Source: Corynebacterium jeddahense (lineage in GTDB: Bacteria > Actinomycetota > Actinomycetes > Mycobacteriales > Mycobacteriaceae). Taken from it: DNA of 64,000 nucleotides. The notes beneath the pieces are model-generated. The model ran no database searches. It worked only from the letters and a program-made list of their open reading frames with translations, and had not been told where the DNA came from. Position 1 is the stretch's first letter, and each line of letters opens with the position of its first letter. Positions 16,973-23,293 of this stretch are shown here, one piece after another. The translations under genes were made by a program, and so were the position numbers. The DNA is taken from contig NZ_CP063194.1 in the NCBI RefSeq assembly GCF_028609865.1, positions 496,001 through 560,000 of the forward strand, given 5' to 3'.

Positions 16973-17869
16973 TTATTCAAAAGAGGCCGTAGCTGCAAGC
17001 CCGTCACGGTAAGGGGTCGGTGCCCAGGCCAGGTCGGACTCGAGCGCTCGAGGGCTGTCCCATAGCCACGTCATCTCCTGTAAGCCGCCAATATTTTCAT
17101 CGACTATTCCTGCGAGTTGCAGCATCCACGGCCGAAGGGTTAGCGGGCGGCGCTGTTTAACCCCGTAAGCTCCCGCCGCGAGAGTTGCGAACTCGCGCTG
17201 CGTAATCGGCCCGGCTGTGGGGGTGAGGGTGATTCCGCTGGTGCGTTTCGCCGAGGCGTCGACAAGCGCTCGTGCGTAGTCGCCGACGAAGGTGAACGCA
17301 TGGGGCGTGTCGGCATCGATCAGGGCCAGGGGCTGCTTCTCGGAGCGTATCCGGTCGATGATGAGCGATTGGGCGACCATCGAAGCGCCGCAGCCGGGAC
17401 CGTACAAGTCGGAGGCAACCACGGAAGCGGTCGGGACGGAGGAAGCGTCGCGTGCGGCAATCAGCTCGGTACGAACTCCAGGTTTGCCGGCGGTCGCGCT
17501 CACACGGCTCTCCGCAGTCACCGTCTGTTCGTCTGGGCCGAAAGCATAGACGGATTCCGGGAAAGTGACGTGGGCGTCAGCTTCCTCTGCGGCGCCAAGG
17601 ACTGTTCGCTCTAACGGAATGAGCTGATCGCGCCAGGCGGCCTCAGTGTACGGAGCGTGGACGCAGCAAATGATGCGGTCGGCGCCACTGGCTTCAAGTG
17701 CTCCCAGCAGGTCGGTGGCTGACGCGGCATCTCCCACAACGAGATCGGCACCGGCGGGTACCGGACGATTGGAGCGCGCCAACACGGTGACAGGTGATTC
17801 GGTATCGATGAGACGCCGCGTCACGGCCTGTCCAACCGCTCCAAAGCCAATGACCAGTGTTGAACCCAT
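16973..17869 (-). CDS. NAD(P)-dependent epimerase/dehydratase-like reductase
   Basis: A 298-residue Rossmann-fold protein. The N-terminal VIGFGAVGQAVTRRL is a GxGxxG dinucleotide site, and AFTFVGDYARALVDAS with WLWDSPRALESDLAW are typical of the atypical short-chain/epimerase family. The SDR Tyr-x-x-x-Lys pair is not obvious, so it may be a non-catalytic or atypical NAD(P)-binding member. The substrate is unknown. It is divergent from a TetR-family gene with operator-like repeats between them, so it is the likely target of that regulator. It ends close to the metX operator. Confidence 0.7.
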   Translation of the reverse strand: MGSTLVIGFGAVGQAVTRRLIDTESPVTVLARSNRPVPAGADLVVGDAASATDLLGALEASGADRIICCVHAPYTEAAWRDQLIPLERTVLGAAEEADAHVTFPESVYAFGPDEQTVTAESRVSATAGKPGVRTELIAARDASSVPTASVVASDLYGPGCGASMVAQSLIIDRIRSEKQPLALIDADTPHAFTFVGDYARALVDASAKRTSGITLTPTAGPITQREFATLAAGAYGVKQRRPLTLRPWMLQLAGIVDENIGGLQEMTWLWDSPRALESDLAWAPTPYRDGLAATASFE

Positions 17870-17882
17870 TTTGCGAGACCCC

Positions 17883-17955
17883 TGTTCTTAATTGTGAATT
17901 GTGTTCTCGGTTTGATCCTAAACTGCACTGAGGCTCAGAACAAGAACAGTGTTCT
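17883..17955. promoter_or_regulatory. Operator-like repeats between epimerase and TetR genes
   Basis: AGAACA-G-TGTTCT is a perfect inverted repeat at 17943-17955, and two more TGTTCT half-sites occur at 17883-17888 and 17902-17907. The palindrome sits just upstream of a -10-like TAATGT (17963-17968) that ends six bases before the TetR start. This is the layout of an autoregulated TetR operator also controlling the divergent gene. Confidence 0.55.
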
Positions 17956-17974
17956 CGTTTGTTAATGTGGCGAC

Positions 17975-18676
17975 ATGACCGTCGAGAAGCTAGGCCCACG
18001 AGCCCTGGCGAGGATCCAAACTGAGAAGCGGATCGAACAGCTTGCCTTTTCCCGTCTTGATGAAGGGGGCGTGGAGGCGGTGAACCTACGGGCAGTGGCA
18101 CGCGACCTCGGGGTTAGTCCGTCGGCGCTTTACCGCTACATCCCCGATCGGGACGGGCTGCTGACTACGCTCATTGCCGCGTCGTACACGCAACTCGCTG
18201 ATGCAGTGGAGTCGGAACTGGACGCGTTGGCGGAAGAGACGGCGGCGATAGACCGGTGCCGGGTGTTGGCGATGGCGATGCGACAATGGGCGCTGGTGTA
18301 CCCGCAGAGATGGGCATTGATTTACGGCAGTCCCGTCGCCAACTTTCACGCTCCGGCGGAGGTGACAGGTGCGGCTGGCACGCGAGTGATCGGGCTGCTC
18401 GGCGGTCTTCTCCAGGACGCGCGGCCGGGCGGGACGGCGGGGGCCCGTGGCGACGTGTTGACCGAGGACCTCGATGCTATCGGGCGGGATGAGGCCCCCG
18501 GGTTGAGCTCGGACGTGGTGGAGCTGGGGATGGACCTGTGGGTGACGATCGTCGGGTTGATTTCTGCCGAAGTATTCGGCCACTTCGGCAGCGGTACGTT
18601 GCGCGATCCCGGGGAGTTTTTCCTACGTTCAGTAGCTCGCGCGCTGCGGGGGATTTTTGACGGGGTGCCCGGTTAG
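17975..18676 (+). CDS. TetR/AcrR-family transcriptional regulator
   Basis: A 233-residue regulator with an N-terminal helix-turn-helix (VNLRAVARDLGVSPSALYRYIPDRDGLL, about residues 34-62) and a C-terminal ligand domain with alternating hydrophobic helices that fits the WHG-type TetR subfamily. The ATG at 17975 has no Shine-Dalgarno sequence and a -10-like TAATGT six bases upstream. It is divergently arranged with the epimerase gene and likely represses it and itself; the effector is unknown. Confidence 0.85.
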   Translation: MTVEKLGPRALARIQTEKRIEQLAFSRLDEGGVEAVNLRAVARDLGVSPSALYRYIPDRDGLLTTLIAASYTQLADAVESELDALAEETAAIDRCRVLAMAMRQWALVYPQRWALIYGSPVANFHAPAEVTGAAGTRVIGLLGGLLQDARPGGTAGARGDVLTEDLDAIGRDEAPGLSSDVVELGMDLWVTIVGLISAEVFGHFGSGTLRDPGEFFLRSVARALRGIFDGVPG

Positions 18677-18687
18677 GCGCGGGGGCG

Positions 18688-20010
18688 TTACACCGCCGCG
18701 AAGCCGTGCTCGAGGTCAGCGATGATGTCCTCGACGTCCTCGATGCCCACCGACAGACGCACCGTGGCTTGGGTGATGCCGGCGCGCGCGAGGCCTGCGG
18801 CGTCGGACTGCGAGTGCGTCGTGGACGCCGGGTGGACCACCAGCGAGCGCACGTCGCCGATGTTGGCCAGGTTGGAGTGCAGCTTCAGCGCGTCGATGAA
18901 CCTCCAGGCCGCGGTCTTGTCGTTCTGGTCGCCCGCGATGTCGAAGGAGAGCACCGAGCCGGTGTACTTCAGCCCCAGCTTCTCCTGCGTGGCCTTGTAC
19001 GGCGAGCCCTCCAGGCCCGCGTAGTTGACCTTGGCCACCTTGTCGTGGGTGCTCAAGAACTCGGCGACCTGCTTCGCGTTCGCATTATGCTTTTCGACGC
19101 GCAACGCCAACGTATCGATACCCTGCAGCGCCACCCAGGCATTGAACGGGGAAATGGCTGCACCCGTGTCACGCAGCAGGCCGGCGCGGGCGCGCAACGC
19201 AAACGCCGGGGCGCCGAGGTCCGCGTACTTCAGGCCGTGGTACGCCGGGTCCGGGGTGGTAAACAGCGGGAAGACCGGCTCGCCGTCGCGCTCGACGGTC
19301 CAGTCGAACGTGCCGCCGTCCACAAGCGCGCCGCCGATGGCCGCGCCGTTGCCGGTGTAGAACTTCGTGGTGGAAAGGACCACGATGTCTGCGCCCAGCT
19401 CCAGCGGCCGGACGAGCGCCGCGGTGGCCATGGTGTTGTCCACAATCAAGGGGACCTGGTTCGCGTGGGCGACTTGGGCGACTGCCGGAATGTCCAGAAT
19501 GTCCGCGATTGGGTTGCCGAACGTCTCGCCGTAGAACGCCTTGGTGTTGGGCTTGACGGCGGCCTGCCAGCTGGCCGGGTCGTCGGGGTTGTCCACGAAC
19601 GTGAACTCGATGCCGAGCTTGGGCAGGGTGTGCAGGAAGAGGGTCTCCGTGCCGCCGTAGAGGCGTGGGGAGGTGACCACGTGGTCGCCGGCCTGGGCGA
19701 GGGTGAGAATCGCCGCGGTCTCGGCAGCCATGCCGGAAGCGAACGCGGTCGCCGCGACGCCGCCCTCGAGGGAAGCGAGACGGTCCTCGAGCGCCGACTG
19801 CGTCGGGTTGGTCAGGCGCGTGTAAATCGGGCCGGCGTCCGACAGGTTGAAGCGGTTCTCCGCGTGCTGCGCGTCATCGAAGACGTAGCTGGTGGTCATG
19901 TAAATTGGTTGGTTGCGCGCTCCGTAATCCTGGTCGACCTGCTGGCCGGCGTGGATCGCGCGGGTGCCGAAGGACCACTCATTCGCATTGGAATTGTCGT
20001 AGTTCGCCAT
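18688..20010 (-). CDS. metY: O-acetylhomoserine sulfhydrylase MetY
   Basis: A 440-residue PLP enzyme that makes homocysteine from O-acetylhomoserine and sulfide. Markers are the N-terminal GTRAIHAGQ, YTRLTNPTQ (cofactor phosphate contacts), the LSTTKF block with the Schiff-base Lys near residue 215, and the C-terminal VVHPASTTHSQ typical of Cys/Met-metabolism PLP enzymes. The start ATG at 20010 lies six bases after the -10 TACATT (20022-20017), so it is probably leaderless. An McbR-like operator is at 20043-20058. Confidence 0.95.
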   Translation of the reverse strand: MANYDNSNANEWSFGTRAIHAGQQVDQDYGARNQPIYMTTSYVFDDAQHAENRFNLSDAGPIYTRLTNPTQSALEDRLASLEGGVAATAFASGMAAETAAILTLAQAGDHVVTSPRLYGGTETLFLHTLPKLGIEFTFVDNPDDPASWQAAVKPNTKAFYGETFGNPIADILDIPAVAQVAHANQVPLIVDNTMATAALVRPLELGADIVVLSTTKFYTGNGAAIGGALVDGGTFDWTVERDGEPVFPLFTTPDPAYHGLKYADLGAPAFALRARAGLLRDTGAAISPFNAWVALQGIDTLALRVEKHNANAKQVAEFLSTHDKVAKVNYAGLEGSPYKATQEKLGLKYTGSVLSFDIAGDQNDKTAAWRFIDALKLHSNLANIGDVRSLVVHPASTTHSQSDAAGLARAGITQATVRLSVGIEDVEDIIADLEHGFAAV

Positions 20011-20042
20011 GTGGGCAATGTAGCCCGCTTGGTCTTGCGTTG

Positions 20043-20058
20043 TGTACTAAGCGGTCTA
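20043..20058 (-). promoter_or_regulatory. McbR-like operator upstream of metY
   Basis: TGTAC-TAAGCG-GTCTA: 8 of 10 arm positions of the McbR box, with the same TAAGCG spacer as at metX and, inverted, at metQ2. It lies about 20 bases upstream of the presumed -10, over the -35 region. Confidence 0.65.
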
Positions 20059-20214
20059 CTGCGGTTGTGTGGCCTGCCGGAACCGGTGAATCTAATTGGG
20101 GGGGACGGGAACTTTCGGCCCCTCAGGTGGAGACGAAAGGGGCTGGTTGTGAGGCCTAGCGTCTCGTAGGCTTCGCAGCAGATCGCCACATCGATGACCA
20201 GAAAGGGCACCACG

Positions 20215-20421
20215 TTGAACAAATCCACCGCCATCAGCATTGCCGCACTTGTGCTGCTCATCGCACTCATCGCTGCCGGGCTCGTGTTGAGCCAAAGCTA
20301 TTTCAACGCCAAAGAGCTGCAGGTGCTTCTCGACGGCGCGGCAGCACAGGACATCGGCTACGAGGTCCAGATCCACAACCCATGGACAGGGCGATACTCG
20401 TTCTTCCCCGAAGTGGGGTAG
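20215..20421 (+). CDS. Small single-pass membrane protein, 68 residues
   Basis: From the TTG at 20215 the product is a short N-terminus, one strong transmembrane helix (AISIAALVLLIALIAAGLVL), and an outside part with SYFNAKELQVLLDGAAAQDIGYEVQIHNPWTGRYSF. The start is chosen because AGAAAGGG lies at the right distance; an ATG seven codons upstream overlaps that site. A frameshifted paralogue with the same SYFNAKELQ and GYEVQIHNPWTG blocks lies at 32943-33148, also ending just before icd-derived sequence. Function is unknown. Confidence 0.65.
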   Translation: MNKSTAISIAALVLLIALIAAGLVLSQSYFNAKELQVLLDGAAAQDIGYEVQIHNPWTGRYSFFPEVG

Positions 20422-20436
20422 GAACCACCAACATCG

Positions 20437-20474
20437 ACGGCCGGCTGCAGGAAAACCCGCAGCCGGCCGTTTTT
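20437..20474 (+). terminator. Intrinsic terminator after the small membrane protein gene
   Basis: Perfect 12 bp stem ACGGCCGGCTGC (20437-20448) and GCAGCCGGCCGT (20459-20470) with a ten-base loop and a T-tract, 15 bases after the stop codon. Confidence 0.85.
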
Positions 20475-20507
20475 GGCTTGAAGGTCTCGAGCGGGCGCAT
20501 GACAGGG
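20475..20507 (-). pseudogene. icd: Short remnant of an icd 3' end
   Basis: Read on the minus strand this encodes VMRPLETFK, matching VMRPSETFN of the icd fragment at 22.4 kb and VMRPSATFN of the intact gene. The DNA match (TTGAAGGTCTCG, then CGGGCGCATGAC) is closer to the 22.4 kb fragment than to icd itself. It directly abuts the terminator. Confidence 0.55.
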
Positions 20508-20531
20508 TTCGGGGGGATCCCTCAACCCTGT

Positions 20532-20645
20532 CATAAGCAAGAAACAGTCAAGAAAACGTTTCTGCAGTTAAGAGAGTTATTTGAGCAATTTTAGGGCCGT
20601 TCTGGCACCCTTTTCCGGTTACGAAGCAAGAAAACTATTCGGCCC
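20532..20645. repeat. 114 bp direct repeat, left copy (DR-A)
   Basis: Runs from CATAAGCAAGAAACAG to ACTATTCGGCCC. The same 114 bases recur at 22141-22254 with about a dozen substitutions and no gaps. The right end overlaps the last codons of the AlbA_2-type gene. Internally it contains a repeated AAGCAAGAAA motif at both ends. Confidence 0.85.
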
Positions 20646-22113
20646 AGAAAGGGACGTAGCGGCGGTTGCGCGCTCCGGCATCCGGATCGTAGAGCCGGAT
20701 GAGGCCTCTGTCCACAGTGGCGTTAATAAGTCGGGTCGCCTGGGAAGCCTGCGAATCCCTGAGTCCGAAGCGATTTCGTATCGATGTGTTGGTAACGGCG
20801 CGATTATCCAGAAATCCAAGACAGGCATGCTGGTAGACGGCTTCGATCTTTTCATCCGTAGTCATTAGGTTGAAGGGCCGGTAGGCACTCAGCGTTACGG
20901 TTGTTGTGCCGTTTGTGCGAACAAGTGCCGGTGGAAAATGCTCTGCCTCCAGCGAAGCAACGATTTTGTCCCAGCCGCTTCCACGTTGCTCTACGAAGTG
21001 TGCGAGACGAAGCGCTTCGCCGAGGTGTGCATTACGAGTTGTAGAAGCCGAGTCAATAAAACGCTGGGGATTGACCAGCGGTGTACCAGGATTGGTCACT
21101 TCGACGCGGTCGCTGAAAAGCTCAACGGTCAAGTATTGACCGCGTTGTTCCAGGTCTTGGTGCATGAGCGCATTCGCGAATACCTCGCGAAATGCAACCG
21201 TAGGTAGCAGCGGGGTTTCAATTCGGCGGCCGTTTGGATCGATAGTCTCTCCACCGGGTCTCAACGTATTCACCAACGTCACGATCTGGCTAAACGACGT
21301 GGCGTATCCCTCGTCAAACTCCCACTCTCGTTGCAGTTGAGTCCTTGATGTGTCACCGAAGAGCATCACTCGTGGGGCCAAACCGGCGAGGTGTGGGAAG
21401 TCGTTGAGCGAGCGCGCGTACATCAGCGCAGACCAGGCTGGAATACACCAGCCCAATTCGTGAGAATATGTGATCGCTTCCGCTGCTCGCATCGTGTCGA
21501 TGAGGGCATTGCCAACATTGCGTGGCAGTTCCGGCCGGTTGGTAAAGAATGCCTCAGAAGAGAGAAGCGCGGTGATCTCTTCGGGCTCGAGACCGTCCGC
21601 GGCGTTGCTGGTTTCAAACTCGAATTGGTTGAGCTTTCTCCACAACTCGCGCTCGCGATCTGGAAAGTCCATTAGGTTTTTGGTGTAACTGCCCTGTCGG
21701 AAGTAACGGGCTCCGTCGTAGGCGTAAGGGGCCGAGAAGGCAGCCGGAATCCGGAGAAGAACCACGGTTTTGCCTTCGATTGTGACCGACTCGAAGGAGA
21801 TCGTCGGCGTGGGGGAAATTACACGCTGCAGCCAGGGAAAAAGATCTTCGTTGCCTTTCCCTTTCACTATCTCCCATTGGAACGAAGTACCTACGAATTC
21901 ATGCGTATCACTTACACCCCAGATCAGGTAGCCAGCTGGTTCATCATGAAGACGTGCTGAGTTGCCTAACGCGCAGACATACTTGGCGATTTCCGGGCCG
22001 GTCGTTGCGCTGTTTTCCTTAAACTCCAACCAGGGGAGTTCCGCAGGCAAATCGACGAATCGTTGGATCCTAGCGATGAGTTGAGGCTCCGGCGTGGAGT
22101 TGAGTGGCGACAT
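20635..22113 (-). CDS. AlbA_2-domain / HATPase-type DNA-binding protein
   Basis: A 492-residue protein of the group often called RecG-like or divergent AAA_4/AlbA_2. The N-terminal AlbA_2 (Schlafen-type) domain has LPWLEFKEN, IAKYVCALGNSA, GYLIWGV and ARYFRQGS. A HATPase_c_4-like region follows (VAFREVFANALMHQDLEQRG, DRVEVTNPG, RGSGWDKI), then a C-terminal winged helix (NTSIRNRFGLRDSQASQATRLINATVDRGLI). Relatives act as regulators or in defence islands; the specific role is unknown. It is enclosed by the 114 bp direct repeats, with none of the flanking genes in its operon, so it looks like a mobile single-gene cassette. Confidence 0.75.
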   Translation of the reverse strand: MSPLNSTPEPQLIARIQRFVDLPAELPWLEFKENSATTGPEIAKYVCALGNSARLHDEPAGYLIWGVSDTHEFVGTSFQWEIVKGKGNEDLFPWLQRVISPTPTISFESVTIEGKTVVLLRIPAAFSAPYAYDGARYFRQGSYTKNLMDFPDRERELWRKLNQFEFETSNAADGLEPEEITALLSSEAFFTNRPELPRNVGNALIDTMRAAEAITYSHELGWCIPAWSALMYARSLNDFPHLAGLAPRVMLFGDTSRTQLQREWEFDEGYATSFSQIVTLVNTLRPGGETIDPNGRRIETPLLPTVAFREVFANALMHQDLEQRGQYLTVELFSDRVEVTNPGTPLVNPQRFIDSASTTRNAHLGEALRLAHFVEQRGSGWDKIVASLEAEHFPPALVRTNGTTTVTLSAYRPFNLMTTDEKIEAVYQHACLGFLDNRAVTNTSIRNRFGLRDSQASQATRLINATVDRGLIRLYDPDAGARNRRYVPFWAE

Positions 22114-22140
22114 GCCTCAAGTATCCCCCTAAAACCGGGC

Positions 22141-22254
22141 CACAAGCAAGAAACAGGCAAGAAAACGTTCCTGCAGGTAAGAGAGTTTTTGGAGGGATTT
22201 AAGGGCCGTTCTGGCGCCCTTTACCGGTTACGAAGCAAGAAAACTACTCGGCCC
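22141..22254. repeat. 114 bp direct repeat, right copy (DR-B)
   Basis: Same length and orientation as DR-A, about 89% identical by eye. It begins 27 bases upstream of the AlbA_2 gene start, and its right end leads directly into a scrap of dnaE2-like sequence. Confidence 0.85.
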
Positions 22255-22306
22255 GGCCACCGCAAGCGGAGTGACCATTTTGGGCGTGGAGGAGGAGACC
22301 GGGCTG
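22253..22306 (+). pseudogene. Scrap of a dnaE2-like gene (C-terminal OB fold)
   Basis: Translates as PATASGVTILGVEEETGL, matching PATAGGVTFLGMEDETGL near the C-terminus of the intact DnaE2 at 9670-9720. The similarity stops at about 22306, where the icd-type terminator begins. It differs from the local dnaE2 at many silent and some coding sites, so it was probably not copied recently from that gene. Confidence 0.65.
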
Positions 22307-22310
22307 AACG

Positions 22311-22351
22311 AAAACCGGCTGGTCGGGGGATGAAACCCCGGGCCAGCCGGT
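22311..22351 (-). terminator. Terminator downstream of the icd fragment
   Basis: On the minus strand, ACCGGCTGG and CCAGCCGGT arms (22351-22343 and 22322-22314) enclose a second CCCC/GGGG stem and are followed by TTTT. It sits about 75 bases past the icd fragment stop, where an icd terminator would be expected. Confidence 0.75.
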
Positions 22352-22427
22352 CATTCAAAGGCGACGGCCCAGGTACGCTACCAGGACCGGCGTCCGAGCC
22401 GGCGGCCCGGACGGTCAACCTTGAGGG

Positions 22428-22775
22428 TTACTTCAGGCCGTCGATGATGCGGTTGAAGGTCTCGGACGGGCGCATGACGGCGTTGGCCTTGGCGTCGTCC
22501 GGCCAGTAGTAGCCGCCGAGGTCGGCGGGCTCACCTTGGGCGTCGAGAAGCTCGCGGTCGATCTGCTCGGCGTTCTCGCGCAGCTCGGCCGCGATCGGCT
22601 CGAAGGTGGAAGCCAGCTCAGAATCCTCGGTCTGGGCGGCGAGTGCCTCTGCCCAGTAGAGGGAGAGCCAGAAGTGGGAGCCGCGGTCGTCGATCTCGCC
22701 GACCTTGCGGGACGGGGACTTGCCCTCCTCCAGCAGCTTCTCGGTGGCCTGGTCCCGCGCAGCCGTGAGGGCGCC
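22428..22775 (-). pseudogene. icd: 3' fragment of a second icd (isocitrate dehydrogenase) gene
   Basis: Encodes the last ~116 residues of a monomeric isocitrate dehydrogenase, from [19 protein letters not shown] through [24 protein letters not shown] to VMRPSETFNRIIDGLK and stop. It is collinear with the C-terminus of the intact icd at 33.2 kb but differs at many residues (for example ASTFEPIAAELREN against [14 protein letters not shown]), so it comes from a different allele. No start or catalytic core is present and it cannot make an active enzyme. It has the same orientation as icd and its own terminator. Confidence 0.88.
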
Positions 22776-22900
22776 GACGTGCTCAGGTAGATGAAGGCTC
22801 GTCGAAGCGGTACAGATGCGTGAGCAGCCGTCGCTGCACCGTGCCTGGGAACCCAAACTTGGCAAGATGTAGAGATTGGGTAGGGTTGCAAATCACAAAG

Positions 22901-22943
22901 GTAGGTTTTCCTACTTGTATCACACAAATTCGAATTTGATAAT
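22901..22943 (+). promoter_or_regulatory. Promoter with palindromic operator for the bacteriocin operon
   Basis: TTGTAT (22915-22920), 17-base spacer, GATAAT (22938-22943). The spacer holds a perfect 12 bp palindrome, AAATTCGAATTT (22926-22937), and a GTAGG-TTTT-CCTAC hairpin (22901-22914) adjoins the -35. These look like sites for a repressor or activator that is not encoded in the operon. Confidence 0.55.
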
Positions 22944-22996
22944 TGGATCACGGCGGAAGTACCTCCGCTTCTGAATACCTACCGAAGGGAGGAACC

Positions 22997-23290
22997 ATGA
23001 AAATTCAAAATCGAAACCGCATCACTGGTGCAGTTTTGGCGGGTGCGTTGACCCTTGCCGGCACGGGTGTTGCTGGGGCGACGATTGTCAGCATTGACGG
23101 AGGAACCTGGGATTATGGCAGTGATTCTTCCACAGTGTGGTCCCACTACTTTCACAACGGCGTCCCGCATGGCTCTACAGCTGTTGGGAAGTTTCGGTCA
23201 GATAGCGGCTGTGTGAACAAGAACGTGTGGTCACGCGCCACTGCTCCGCGCAAGGGAATTGGCAATGAGTCCTTCTACCGCCATTGCTAG
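22997..23290 (+). CDS. Lactococcin 972-family bacteriocin precursor
   Basis: A 97-residue secreted peptide precursor. A Sec signal peptide (MKIQNRNR, hydrophobic stretch, VAGA) is followed by a mature part of about 69 residues with the family landmarks GGTWDYG, YFHNGVPHGSTAVGKF and SGC, and an aromatic/basic C-terminus (FYRHC). Lactococcin 972 blocks septum synthesis by binding lipid II in related Gram-positives; the target range here is unknown. The ATG at 22997 follows GGGAGG. The immunity/permease gene begins three bases after the stop and the ATPase follows, the standard three-gene order of this bacteriocin class. Confidence 0.8.
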   Translation: MKIQNRNRITGAVLAGALTLAGTGVAGATIVSIDGGTWDYGSDSSTVWSHYFHNGVPHGSTAVGKFRSDSGCVNKNVWSRATAPRKGIGNESFYRHC

Positions 23291-23293
23291 AGC

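Noticed and set aside
20437-20470. CRISPR-like or riboswitch structure in the strong hairpin
   Set aside because: A single 12 bp stem followed by T residues directly after a stop codon is an ordinary terminator. No repeat-spacer array was seen anywhere in the window.
22943-22996. Longer start for the bacteriocin precursor at 22943
   Set aside because: The added residues would lie between the -10 and the Shine-Dalgarno sequence and would spoil the signal peptide; the ATG at 22997 follows GGGAGG.
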